Shown here: positions 17,349-27,711 of the stretch, piece by piece
How positions within the stretch are numbered: position 1 is the first letter of the stretch
Layout of the letters: each line of letters starts with the position of its first letter
From: Trichomonas vaginalis G3
Taxonomy: Eukaryota > Parabasalia > Trichomonadida > Trichomonadidae
NCBI RefSeq assembly: GCF_026262505.1
Contig: NC_067204.1
Coordinates: 1,054,001-1,118,000 of the forward strand
Direction of reading: 5' to 3'
Length of the DNA: 64,000 bases
Translations under genes and position numbers: made by a program
Notes under the pieces: model-generated
What the model saw: the letters and a program-made list of their open reading frames with translations, nothing else
What the model was told of the DNA's origin: nothing
Database searches by the model: none

Positions 17349-20192
17349 TCAATCATAATATCTTGTTGAATTTGGACCAAATCTCTTTTCCATTTGTAGT
17401 GATTGATTTGGTGTTACATGAATTGATCGTGCTGAAATTCGAGCTGTTTGAGGATCTACGTAAACAATATCATTATTTGGGGCGAAAATGAAGTAGGGAG
17501 TCCTCTGGTTGTATTGTATTACGTATTTGGCCTTTGTATTTTCATTTGTATTCTCATGAATCTGCTCTTCTTCCTCATATTCTTCTTCATATTCTCCCCC
17601 AATGTCAATTACGACAGGTTCGACGGGATCTGGTGCTGTCTGGGCAAATGTACCTCCAATGGTCAGTGCTCTGGTTGATTCTTCTTCCTCTTCTTCCTCA
17701 GATTTTTCTTTGAAAATGTCAAAATTTCCGGAATAAAAAGTGACATCTGAAATTTTGAGAGAAGGTTTTTCGTCAGCGAGAACTTGGCTGTTAAAAGAAA
17801 GCCTTTTCTGTATCGGAACTTGTTTCGTTATAATAACTGTTGTAGATTTGCTTGGGGGTGGAATTTCGACTATTTCTGGGTTTTGTTCTTTATTATCCAA
17901 AGTTTTGATGAAGGATTCAAGTTTCTTTGAAAGTTCTATTATATTTGGATCACTTTGTTGACTTTTGGCTTCAATTATTGGAAGAACTTGGTTATTTGAC
18001 CGTAAAACTACTGGATCTTTGATCTGGTCATGTGAAAATGGGATGTTTGAGTGAATTGTTTCGGAATTTTCTGATTTTGAAGAATATTCCCTTTCAAAAT
18101 TCAAATTTTCTTCAGTATTTAACACAATACGTTCTTTTTGAGGTGACAAGATCATTTCTGTACCAAAAGGTGTATCTTCAGTGCTTTCTTCTTCCGATAT
18201 TTCGGATATAATGTTATTTTTATCTAAAATTAGCAAATTTGTAATTTCCTGAATTGAATCTTGCTGGTTATTAACTACTTCACTCATATTTGATGATGGG
18301 GAATCGTTTTGGTCATCGTTCAGCATTTTATTTATTTCATTTTGGATATCAATAGATGTATTGTTGTTCACTATGCTTGACTTGGACTGGAAAAGTATAT
18401 CTGATATTGGAAGTGTCTTATTTTCAGGATCAGAGTCATTAATCATTTCAATTGTTGAAATTTTGTCTTGGATTGCTTGGAATTGTTTGACACTGTCTTT
18501 CGATGAACTATTTAGTTCTGATATTCTCATCAGTCCTTTGGAAGGACTCTGAAACTCCAAATTTTGGTCAGATCTCGGACTGTAAATGGAAGAAGCCTTG
18601 TGAACAACAAATCCGAGCTGTTGGGAGTCTGAATTATTTGGTAAATCTACCAAAATTTCACTTTTATGTGATATTTTTTCCGATTCTTTTTCTATTGAAA
18701 TTTGAGAAGGGTCTGTTTGATGTAATTGAATGGAAAAATTTTGTTGCATTTTTGAATCAGAAGCATTCTGAGTTACTTGATTTTTTACTGGAATAGAGCT
18801 TGAATATTGATTTTTAGTGGAATTTTGATTTAGATTTTCTTCATTTGATAGCAAATTGTCAGAACTTGATTCCCAATGAGCTTCCCACGCAACAGTTGAT
18901 GCAGCATCAATCTTAGAACACGTTATCTGAGGAATATCTGACTCAATTGAAGTAGACGAGCTGATTTCATCTCTGGAACTGTCCATTTGGCTTTTGCCTT
19001 GGTACAAATCGCTGTCGTTATAAGAATTTGAACTTGAATCGTTGTTAAATTTTAATGATTTTGAGAAAATTTCTTTTTTCTTCTTTTCCGGGAGTAGATT
19101 GCTTGGTATATGCGCAATCCTTTGAGAATTAGATCTGATTCTTTTGACTTTCTTTTGTTTTGGAACGCATATGTCGCCATCTTCGGAATAGTCGCTTTCT
19201 TGGTTGGAGTTCCAGTCTACAGGGTTAACCATTGGAGGTCTTATTGGGGGGAGTAGATGTTTTGATCGCTTTTCAGCTTCTCTTGTGATTTTTGACTTTG
19301 ATGGTTCAAAATCATTAGAAAAATGAGAATTTTGAGCTTGTTTTCTCTTTTCCTGGGCACTTGGGATATTTCTTGTTCCATGTGCCTTTATTTCTCTTTT
19401 CTGTTGCTCTAATTCTGATAGAATTAATTTTCTTTTGTAATCTCTTCTTTTTAGGATTTCTGCCTTTTCTTCTGCCTGTTTTTGCACAAGTTTTTGCACT
19501 TCGTCGTTGTATTGCTTGTTTGCGTCTTCCTGAGCCTTTTTGTGCTCTTCTTGCTCTAAAATTTTTATTTCTTTGTGGATTTCTTTGGCTTTTGCGTATT
19601 CCCCGCTGCTGTTAAGGCTCTTCTCTTGTATCTTCATGTTGCGGAGTTTGACTGAAGGTATCATGAAAGGACGCAATTTGTCGGACTTCCAAGATTTATT
19701 GAAATTTTCTTGCTCTTCTTTATGTTTTTCGTCAATTTTCTGAATTCGCTGCTTTGTTTCATGATCGAATTTATGTAGCTTCTTTTCGTATTCGTCACTA
19801 ACTTCTTTAATCATCTCTGCAACATAAGATTTTTGTTTTGGTTCAGCAACCGGCTGGCCTCGTAAGTCTAACTCCGCTTTTAAGTACTTAAGAAGACGTT
19901 CTGCTTCAGTTGCATCATTGTATCTAGCACGAAGTGCACAATAATAAGCGTGATCACGAAGTTTCCAATAGAATGATACTAGATTTTGGGTATCATATCC
20001 ATCGAAGTTTTTCGCTGACATTAAATTCTTCCTCGTCTGTCTAAAATCTGGATCTTCTTTATATTCAAAGCGAATTCGTGGAGAATTATCATATTGACGT
20101 GTTAAATTTCTAGCACTAGAACATGTATAACTACGTGATGTTTGAGATCCGGCTCTAGTAGTCCTTCTACTACTGTTTTGAGCACTAGACAT
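17349..20192 (-). CDS. Large coiled-coil protein with acidic, disordered C-terminal half
   Basis: The chosen start gives MSSAQNSS (947 residues); a longer frame begins at 20219 but its first nine residues are hydrophobic and unlike the rest. Residues ~1-45 are Ser/Arg-rich. Residues ~60-120 have a compact helical part (YWKLRDHAYYCALRARY, then TEAERLLKYLKAELDLRG). Residues ~125-300 are a continuous charged coiled coil. Residues ~300-850 are Ser/Glu/Asn-rich and probably disordered, with an EEEEEE patch, and the last ~80 residues are more ordered. It could be a cytoskeletal or basal-body type protein. I do not recognise a named family. Confidence 0.8.
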   Translation of the reverse strand: MSSAQNSSRRTTRAGSQTSRSYTCSSARNLTRQYDNSPRIRFEYKEDPDFRQTRKNLMSAKNFDGYDTQNLVSFYWKLRDHAYYCALRARYNDATEAERLLKYLKAELDLRGQPVAEPKQKSYVAEMIKEVSDEYEKKLHKFDHETKQRIQKIDEKHKEEQENFNKSWKSDKLRPFMIPSVKLRNMKIQEKSLNSSGEYAKAKEIHKEIKILEQEEHKKAQEDANKQYNDEVQKLVQKQAEEKAEILKRRDYKRKLILSELEQQKREIKAHGTRNIPSAQEKRKQAQNSHFSNDFEPSKSKITREAEKRSKHLLPPIRPPMVNPVDWNSNQESDYSEDGDICVPKQKKVKRIRSNSQRIAHIPSNLLPEKKKKEIFSKSLKFNNDSSSNSYNDSDLYQGKSQMDSSRDEISSSTSIESDIPQITCSKIDAASTVAWEAHWESSSDNLLSNEENLNQNSTKNQYSSSIPVKNQVTQNASDSKMQQNFSIQLHQTDPSQISIEKESEKISHKSEILVDLPNNSDSQQLGFVVHKASSIYSPRSDQNLEFQSPSKGLMRISELNSSSKDSVKQFQAIQDKISTIEMINDSDPENKTLPISDILFQSKSSIVNNNTSIDIQNEINKMLNDDQNDSPSSNMSEVVNNQQDSIQEITNLLILDKNNIISEISEEESTEDTPFGTEMILSPQKERIVLNTEENLNFEREYSSKSENSETIHSNIPFSHDQIKDPVVLRSNNQVLPIIEAKSQQSDPNIIELSKKLESFIKTLDNKEQNPEIVEIPPPSKSTTVIITKQVPIQKRLSFNSQVLADEKPSLKISDVTFYSGNFDIFKEKSEEEEEEESTRALTIGGTFAQTAPDPVEPVVIDIGGEYEEEYEEEEQIHENTNENTKAKYVIQYNQRTPYFIFAPNNDIVYVDPQTARISARSIHVTPNQSLQMEKRFGPNSTRYYD

Positions 20193-20386
20193 CTCAAAAA
20201 AAATTATGTAAACAACCATAAAAAAATATTTTAATCAATATATTTTGATTATTAATATTAATAAATCATATTCAATTTTTTTTTATCATCATCATTCTAA
20301 TATTTGTTAACAAAAGAATAAAACCATATGAACTATAGTGTTAACACAGCTTATATAAGTAACTTCATTTTTTTAAAAAAAATCAT

Positions 20387-23300
20387 TTATTTACAGTTCC
20401 TAACCTTATTTAATATCTCTATTATCTCTTCCTTAGCTCCTCTTTTCTTTGCCTCTTCAATGCACTCAGCAATTGTTATTTCTCCGTAAATCGACTCTAA
20501 AAATAGAGAAATTTCTTCCTGACTGATGTCACCTTTTTCGCCAAACAAAAGTGAAACAACTTCACCGGCCAATTTTCTTTTCAATTCCTTCTTTTTAGCC
20601 GAATTCACTGCTGTTGAGAATCCCACCTCTAGTAAATACCTCCAAACTTCATCATTCTTGTTAGAGTGTGCTAATGAGTACTTTAGAGCGTTTTCAATTG
20701 CCAATTCTGCTGCAATTTCACATACGTCATCAGATCTCTTGCATAGAGCGAGTAACAAGTTAAATATTGACTTCCACGCTATGGGATTCTCCTCTGGGCA
20801 AAGAGATATTACAACCGAGAAGAAAGGCACTAAGTGTAGCACGTCCTGGAGTTCAGCCACCAAGCAGACACTTGACAGGCAACCCGCGTATTGAACGCAG
20901 TATTTGTTACTATTTCTGTCGAATTCCGAAACCAAATCTTCCAAAACAACTACAACTTCTTTCTTGAATTCATTGCAGCTCTCAAGGAGGAGTGAGAAAA
21001 TTGGTGACCAACCACTTCTCATCTTTCCTTTGCTTTCCTTGATGACAAAGCCTATGTCTTCGACGACTCTTCTACTGAATTTGCTGTCTTCTCTGTTAAG
21101 TCTGAAGAGGGAAAGAAGTTGATTCAGAATTTTCTCCTGGTCGTTGAAATCAGCTTGTTCTATCCTGTGGCCTTTGATGTATGTGAGGAAAATCTGCTGG
21201 ATGATGCTGGACACGAGGTAGCAGATGTCGCAGCACTGGCTGGAGATGTAGAATGAAGAGACTTCATTCCAGACTTTTGTCCAAATGTATCGTGGTCTAT
21301 TGACGTTGTAGCACAAAACATCGGCCATGCGTCTGACCATGCGTGTAACAGAGGCTTTCTCCTCTTTCAGTTGCTCGCAGGCAAGAGTGGACTGAGATTT
21401 GACAAAATCTATCAGAGAGTCGTTGTCGATAAACTGTGTGGAGGCGTAGACATCTTCAGCGCCGTTGAAAATAAATTCATCGGCGATCTGTCGTATGACT
21501 TTTGGCCAAAGGAACTGCAACGAAAGAGGAATTTCCGAAATCATCTTGGTAAAGAAGGATGAGCAGTCGCGACCTTTCTCTGTGGACTTTAGCTGATTGC
21601 TGAACTTAGCCATTGCTTCAAAGATGATTTCGCAAACTTCATTTCGGTATAATTGTGCTGAGAGCTTGAAAGCGGCGGCCAAACATCTAAGACTATTGAT
21701 GTACTTCTGGTAGTCATTCTCTTTCTGGAAAATATTTGCGGCTGTTGAATAAATGTCTAATAAATCTGAATCTTTAAGCATTTTGTCAACAGTTTCTTTG
21801 TCTTGGCAAGTGGAAGAGCTTTTTGCATTCTGCTGGAATAAATATTGTGTCTGATCCCTAGTGAAGTACTTCTCCTGATGTGAAAATGTTAACTCAATAT
21901 TTGTATTTTTGATCGTCTCAAAAATTTCACCCAAATTTTGAGTATTTTTCCCACAAATCCTCAAAAATTCTTCAAAGCTAAAATCAGTATGATCTGAATA
22001 ATGAGTGTTTGCATAGCATATAATCGATGCAAAAATCATATTGTAAACATCTTCGGCGGTTTCGTAAACTGATGGGTGTGAACGATAAAATTTTTGAGTG
22101 AAATGTGTCAGAATGTTATCAATGTGCGTTAAATCGTCAGGAATGATTAATCTTTTCAGGATGTTCAGCAATATATCAGAAAATTTTTCTAATTTGAAAT
22201 TATTTTCTAAAAATTCATCTAAGCACTCTGAATAAGCATCACTCTCCAATATTGTTGTCACACTCTGCTTGTCTAAATCGTTCCTATTGAATATGAAGTT
22301 TCCAATTTCCTTTTTATCATCTTTGACAAACTTATTCTGAATATAGTACTCCAATCCTTGTTGTGGATTGTTTTTGAATATGCTTAGTCCTTCTTCTTCA
22401 TTTTCCTTGATATCATTCTGCGAGTGGAACCTTGGCCCAATGTAAAAATTAAATAGTCCTTCAACTACAGCAGCTAAAGCTGAAATTCCGTATGTGGATG
22501 ATTCGCTATCTATTATAGATATCAACGTACTCAGAGTTTTTCCAAATACATTGGAATATTTCGAGTTTAAATCAAATCTAGAGAAAAGATCAACGAAAAC
22601 CGCACATGAATTTGTTGCAATGTGTTGTACAATTGCACAGGCATGCGATATCTCCTCATTGTTCTTTGATTTAAGCATGGGAATGATCCCATCATTGAAA
22701 ATTTTGAACAAACTCTCTTCAAATATTGGTGTGTAGATGCTCCATGTTGTGAGAATAAGATCAGAAACAACATCAATATCATCAAATTCATATTCTTTGA
22801 CAAAATGCAAAATAATCGGTAAAACATACAGTTTCAAGACATCAGGGAAGAATGGTTTTGTAAAGAACGGTGATCTGCTTCGTAATATTCCGTATAATGT
22901 CTTTAAGATCAAAATTTTTGTATTTTTCGAAAATTTATTTTCCAAAATTGATAAATATTTAATTGCAACTGTCATGTCAACATCATGTATTGTGGCAAGA
23001 TGTTGAGAATGCGGAATAATTGATAAACTGAAAAGAGAATATAATGAAATTTGATTAATTGAAAATTGACTCAATTCTTCCACTGTAATGAAATGAGGTC
23101 TGAATGCTATTGTATCGTAACATCCAATTACAATTCTCATTGTTTCATGAAGAGTCATCTCGATAACTTCACTAGATCTGGAATTTCGTTCGACAGAATC
23201 GAACAATGTTAATATCGCATTGTAATAGTTATATAAATTATCACCGTGTAAAAACAAAGAGCCAGATAGCGACTGAATTATAGCTGTTAATGACTTGCAG

Positions 23301-23647
23301 GCTTTTAGTTTTGTGTCTTCTGAGTTCACTTTAGCTATCTCAGTAATAACATCAAGAGAAGATCTTAATAACTTCTCTGTTGGATGTAATTGTGGTTCTG
23401 CAAAGTGGAAAATGGAGGAAATAAAGTCTATTGTGGTGCTAGCACTATTGTTGGGATCTCGAGCGAATGCAGTAAAAAATGGCATTGCTATTGCTTCCAA
23501 ACCTGGGGATGTGATTTGTTCATTTAAAAAGGACTTTGCGTCATTTATTTCGATGGTGAGATTCTGATCTTGTATGTTTTTACTAATTTCTTCGATTTGA
23601 TCTAAATAACCTCGAATTGTATGAAATAATGATGAAATATTACTCAT
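20387..23647 (-). CDS. Divergent Sec7-domain Arf exchange factor, BIG-like
   Basis: This 1086-residue, nearly all-helical protein aligns by eye with large Arf-GEFs. Residues ~50-180 match the DCB region (KACKSLTAIIQSLSGSLFLHGDNLYNYYNA written in two parts in BIG proteins as ...LLTAVTS...HG..L..). FDLNSKYSNVFGKTL (~358-372) occupies the HUS-box position. Residues ~415-590 follow Sec7: GLSIFKNNPQQGLEYYIQ, IGNFIFNRNDLD, IDNILTHFTQKFYRSHP, then AEDVYNMIFASII. The expected catalytic Glu after Leu-Pro-Gly is Asp-Asp here (IPDDLTHID, ~502-510), and the NTDLH motif is degraded. The remainder would be HDS-type helical repeats. It probably acts on Golgi or endosomal Arf, possibly with weak activity. 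Confidence 0.65.
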   Translation of the reverse strand: MSNISSLFHTIRGYLDQIEEISKNIQDQNLTIEINDAKSFLNEQITSPGLEAIAMPFFTAFARDPNNSASTTIDFISSIFHFAEPQLHPTEKLLRSSLDVITEIAKVNSEDTKLKACKSLTAIIQSLSGSLFLHGDNLYNYYNAILTLFDSVERNSRSSEVIEMTLHETMRIVIGCYDTIAFRPHFITVEELSQFSINQISLYSLFSLSIIPHSQHLATIHDVDMTVAIKYLSILENKFSKNTKILILKTLYGILRSRSPFFTKPFFPDVLKLYVLPIILHFVKEYEFDDIDVVSDLILTTWSIYTPIFEESLFKIFNDGIIPMLKSKNNEEISHACAIVQHIATNSCAVFVDLFSRFDLNSKYSNVFGKTLSTLISIIDSESSTYGISALAAVVEGLFNFYIGPRFHSQNDIKENEEEGLSIFKNNPQQGLEYYIQNKFVKDDKKEIGNFIFNRNDLDKQSVTTILESDAYSECLDEFLENNFKLEKFSDILLNILKRLIIPDDLTHIDNILTHFTQKFYRSHPSVYETAEDVYNMIFASIICYANTHYSDHTDFSFEEFLRICGKNTQNLGEIFETIKNTNIELTFSHQEKYFTRDQTQYLFQQNAKSSSTCQDKETVDKMLKDSDLLDIYSTAANIFQKENDYQKYINSLRCLAAAFKLSAQLYRNEVCEIIFEAMAKFSNQLKSTEKGRDCSSFFTKMISEIPLSLQFLWPKVIRQIADEFIFNGAEDVYASTQFIDNDSLIDFVKSQSTLACEQLKEEKASVTRMVRRMADVLCYNVNRPRYIWTKVWNEVSSFYISSQCCDICYLVSSIIQQIFLTYIKGHRIEQADFNDQEKILNQLLSLFRLNREDSKFSRRVVEDIGFVIKESKGKMRSGWSPIFSLLLESCNEFKKEVVVVLEDLVSEFDRNSNKYCVQYAGCLSSVCLVAELQDVLHLVPFFSVVISLCPEENPIAWKSIFNLLLALCKRSDDVCEIAAELAIENALKYSLAHSNKNDEVWRYLLEVGFSTAVNSAKKKELKRKLAGEVVSLLFGEKGDISQEEISLFLESIYGEITIAECIEEAKKRGAKEEIIEILNKVRNCK

Positions 23648-24650
23648 TGATATAAAATAAAATTTTCACACAATAAAAAAAAAATTCAAATGGGGAAATA
23701 TTCTTTGGCAAAATGTAACGATAGAATTCTATCAAAAAAACATAGATGAGCTTATCCTAGATATAGTATACATGTGTGAAGTTGAATCTGTTTTAACAAT
23801 TTCATAAGACGCCTATGATAAACTATCCATCTTTTACATGTAATGCTAAAAAACGGTTATTTCCCTCAAAAAATGGGAAATCTGGTTGTTTTTGGTATCG
23901 CCCCCATCTAAAATGAGATTTTTTGACACTCGAGTGTCAAATTAAATACATTGGCTCAAGATTTATAAGTTCAGTGTATGTATTCTCTTGTTTACTCTGT
24001 GTATGGTTTCCTCAAGTTGAATCGAATGTTAAAAAGAAAGTCTATACAAATCATTTTATAGCTCTTCTCAGTCAAGTATTCTATTGGCAGGCTGTAAATC
24101 GTAGGTAAACTAAATTAAATAATAAGTTTTATATCTCATTGTTAAACATAGAATATTGTGTGCACTCATATGTATTATTGCAATATTGTGGATGTGATAT
24201 ATGTTGATAATAGCTAGAAGTCCAAAGAATTGATTGGTTGGGGTTCGATTTCTTGTTCTTTTTTTGGGAAACGAAAGTAGTTTTTGGAAAAATCATAACA
24301 ACATACAATATCAAACAGGAGTTCTTTAATAAAAACAATGAATACGATTGTTATTAGCTGAGATTGAAGAATGTGTTGAAAATAAAAATGTCAATAAGAT
24401 ATAACTATCACGGATCGACAAAAGCAAATCTTTATATACAATTAAAGGGGAAATTCAGAAAGTTTATAAGAAAATTATTATATCTTGTCTAGAGATTGTT
24501 ATATTACTTAATGGTATTCCAGTAAAATAGTAATAAAAAAACGACCGTAATTAGACCATTATTTTTTGAAGACTTCGATCAATCTCGATAATTATTATTC
24601 AAAATAAAAGTGTTATATTGGTTATGTAGAATATAAATTTTCGAATTATT
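23648..24650. other. Intergenic, one perfect 18-bp palindrome
   Basis: This AT-rich spacer contains TTGACACTCGAGTGTCAA at 23923-23940, a perfect palindrome. No gene recognised. Confidence 0.5.
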
Positions 24651-24659
24651 TTAAATATT

Positions 24660-24951
24660 GGGGTATTATTATTGTCGTCTGGCGGTTTTAGACGACAATG
24701 CGAATTCTCAAATAATAGGATTTTTAGCCAGATAAAGAGCTACTCCATATATCATGCGTGTTTGCATACTATATACATAGATGGAATTGATGTTCTTCCT
24801 TTATTTAGGTACCGAAACATGCTTGAAAAATCTATTTTTTAGACGACAATGATAATTTTGTCACTTTTCCAGACGACAATAACAATTTGTCACCTTTTTA
24901 GACGACAATAATAATTTTGTCACTTTTTCCAGACGACAATAAAACATCCTC
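24660..24951. mobile_element. 292-bp MULE-like MITE with 9-bp target duplication
   Basis: TTAAATATT stands at 24651-24659 and again at 24952-24960. The element ends share about 23 bases in inverted form, ending in ATTGTCGTCTGG. Inside the right half, GACGACAAT plus AATTTTGTCACTTTT units repeat in tandem three times. A 9-bp target duplication is typical of Mutator-like elements. It encodes nothing. A one-ended copy lies inside the broken kinase at 27026-27118. Confidence 0.8.
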
Positions 24952-24960
24952 TTAAATATT

Positions 24961-25359
24961 ACTGCCGACCATTTATGAAGAACAGTTTTATACAAAATTA
25001 GGTTATTCAATTAAACAAATTGTTGATTTAAAGTTAGAAATTTAAGTATAATTCAATTATAATTTATTTGAAAATAAAGTTATTTGAAATTGTTGTACAT
25101 TGAATTATTTGAGGCCCAAATTTCTGACAATATATTTAGTCATAAATCTTGTATTCACTATTTTGTTTGATTTTAGATTAAAATCAAATTTGATAATTGA
25201 ATACTATCGATTTTACATTATTGAATGTACAAAATTTTAGCTAATGCTTTTGGTCAAATTTTCATTTATATCACAGCATCTATTGATTGTTATTTTTCAA
25301 TATTTTAAATTTGATAGAATTATTCAATTTGATTTTTATTTTCATATTTCAAAGAACAA
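24961..25359. other. Kinase leader region, no other gene
   Basis: AT-rich. TCATATTTC near 25343 could be the initiator for the kinase at 25360. Confidence 0.4.
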
Positions 25360-26340
25360 ATGAATGAGGGCGAAGTGATGTATTTCAAAGAAAAAGGGAT
25401 TTATTTTCAAGATTTAATAGCGCGAGGAGGCTTTGGTGAAGTGTATCTTGTTTATTTAATGCAATATGGTTCGAATTTTGCCTTAAAAAAGATTCCCGAA
25501 GAATTTTTTAATCAATCTGAGATTGATTGTCTAATTGCAATTGATCATCCTAAAATAGTTTCATTATACAGGTACTACAGGTTTGATGGTTGCGTTTACA
25601 TGTTGATGGAATATTGTCCAAACGATCTGAATAAACTTATGAAAAGCCGAAGGCAAATTGAAAGTTCCGAACTTTATTCATATGTGTCAGCAGTGTTAGA
25701 AGCAGTTAAGGCATGTCATGATAGATGTATTGCCCATTCTTATATAAAGCCAAGTAACTTTTTTATTGACAAATACAACAGAATTAAAATTGGTGACTTT
25801 GGATTATCAAAAATGTATAAAGATAAGCCACTATCATCACTACTCGAAGGAACGGAACTTTTTATGGCACCAGAAATATTCACAGAAAATCAGTACAACC
25901 CGATGAAATCTGATATTTGGGCGGTTGGAGTAACTATCTATTTCATGGCAACCCACTTATATCCGTTTTATTCAAAAGATCCAGAAATTTTATTTGAAAA
26001 AATACAGAGTGGGGTATACTCTGATGATTGTATAGATGATAAAAATCTATGCAAAGTTATTTCTTCCTGTCTGAAAATTAATCCATATGAGAGATTGACG
26101 ATAAATCAATTGCTTGAACTTCCCTATTTTCAGAAAGAGGACTCTTATTCAGAGGAGAATCTTCCATTGACTACAAATGATGTTTACACAAGAAGTCATC
26201 AAGTCTTCGTAAGGGCAAAGATTCCAATGAAAAAAGTTACTATTCCTCTTGCAAATCAGAACATCTATCAAATGTATCGTGGATCAAGGCTAAGGTTAGT
26301 TAACGCGCCATCCAAATCTGAACAAAATTTCAAGCTTTAA
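25360..26340 (+). CDS. Kinase-like protein K2, catalytic Asp replaced by Tyr
   Basis: 326 residues. The Gly loop RGGFGE (22-27), Lys43 (NFALK) and DFG (146-148) are present. The catalytic loop reads HSYIKPSN, so the HRD Asp is Tyr128. APE is intact (MAPEIF). The protein probably binds ATP but has little or no phosphotransfer, so it is a candidate pseudokinase. The tail ends in YRGSRLRLVNAPSKSEQNF, nearly the same as the tail of the broken neighbour at 26893-27593, so the two are recent duplicates. Confidence 0.88.
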   Translation: MNEGEVMYFKEKGIYFQDLIARGGFGEVYLVYLMQYGSNFALKKIPEEFFNQSEIDCLIAIDHPKIVSLYRYYRFDGCVYMLMEYCPNDLNKLMKSRRQIESSELYSYVSAVLEAVKACHDRCIAHSYIKPSNFFIDKYNRIKIGDFGLSKMYKDKPLSSLLEGTELFMAPEIFTENQYNPMKSDIWAVGVTIYFMATHLYPFYSKDPEILFEKIQSGVYSDDCIDDKNLCKVISSCLKINPYERLTINQLLELPYFQKEDSYSEENLPLTTNDVYTRSHQVFVRAKIPMKKVTIPLANQNIYQMYRGSRLRLVNAPSKSEQNFKL

Positions 26341-26892
26341 TTACATTTTTGTGTTCGTTTTAAATATTAGTTTTGCGATATAAATGCATGTTGTATATTT
26401 TGAGATAGGATTCCTTTATTTTTAGTAAAAATTTTGTGTTTGTGAGTTCATAGAAATAAATCAATTGAAAAAAATTATAAAATCGTAGTAATAAAGTCTT
26501 GAAGTTAAGGAGGAAAAGAAATTTAAAAATGTAAATAAATCCCTATGTTACAGATACATGTGAAATTTTGAATAGTAAAGAAAAAAATGCTATGATATAT
26601 TTGCACAGTATAAGTTTTTGAGAAGAAACAATAATAATATTTTTTGAATTAGCCAAAATTGAATTATGTACCTTTTCATCTTTTTTTTAAACAAGACTAA
26701 TTTTGCATAATAATAAAGGATATAAAAACAAATCTTTGTTTCATTTTTTTACAATTATCTATTCAATAATTTTTTGCATGTAACTCTGAAAATCTTTGTT
26801 GTATGTTTTTTATTTAAAACTATATTTTTAAACATTTATACTATTAATGACTATTGAAAAAATAATTGAATAAGTTTTTTCAAAAATTTCAA
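26341..26892. other. Intergenic, no gene seen
   Basis: AT-rich spacer between duplicated kinases. Nothing recognised. Confidence 0.5.
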
Positions 26893-27593
26893 ATGAATGA
26901 TATGGAGACTTCCTACTTTGCCACACAAGGGACTCAATACATCAATCCCATTGCAAATGGTGCTTTTGGTTCAGTTTATAATGTTTACTCATCAAACTAT
27001 CAAAATAATTTCGCACTAAAAAAAATGAGGATGTTTTATTGTCGTCTGGGAAAAGTGACAAAATTATTATTGTCGTCTAAAAAGGTGACAAATTATTATT
27101 GTCGTCTGGAAAAGTGACAAAATTATCTATGGCTCCTGAGATTTTTTATAAGAAAGAATTTAATCCAATGCAAGCAGATATATGGGCGCTTGGAGTCACT
27201 ATTTATCACCTTGTTACAGGAGGTTTTCCGTATTTTGCGAGTGATCCAAAAATGTTGCTTGAAAAAATTGAACGTGGTGTTTACTGCGATGAATATATTG
27301 ATGACAGATTGCTTGCTAATCTTATATCACGCTGTTTGGTATACAAACCAGATAAAAGAGCAACTGTCGATGAATTACTAAAAATGCCATACTTCCAACA
27401 GTTCCAATTTGGAATAGATGTTATGGAAGCATCATTTATGAACTGCCATAGCGGAGTTAACATAATCAAGCCAAAGCTGAGACCAAAAAGATCAAATCTT
27501 GCTAACCATTCTCTCCTAATATTTAGAAACTTGAGAGGTTCAAGGCTTCAAATGATTGAAGGTCCTTCAAAATCCCAGGAAAATCTTATTTAA
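26893..27593 (+). pseudogene. Kinase K3, core replaced by a MITE end
   Basis: The N-terminus (MNDMETSYFATQGTQY) through the Gly loop NGAFGS and NFALKKM is normal. It is then cut, and sense kinase sequence resumes at LSMAPEIF. Everything between the beta-3 Lys and the activation-loop end (about 120 residues, including the HRD and DFG motifs) is missing. The gap is filled by ~93 bp (27026-27118) equal to the reverse complement of the right end of the MITE at 24660-24951. The two kinase parts are in different frames (26893-27117 and 27099-27593). The tail RGSRLQMIEGPSKSQEN matches K2. It cannot make a working kinase. Confidence 0.9.
27026..27118 (-). mobile_element. One-ended MITE fragment inside kinase K3
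   Basis: Starts GAGGATGTTTTATTGTCGTC, identical to the inward-reading right end of the MITE at 24660-24951, and has two further GTCGTCT units with GTGACAAA between them. No matching left end is present. Confidence 0.85.
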
Positions 27594-27711
27594 TTTTTTT
27601 AATTTTTTTACTTTCGGAAATATATCTCTAATTATGAATAAAAATCTTGTTAAACTAGAAAGAATCAAATTCAGTAACATAAAAAATGAATATTTAATAA
27701 AAAAAAACAAA

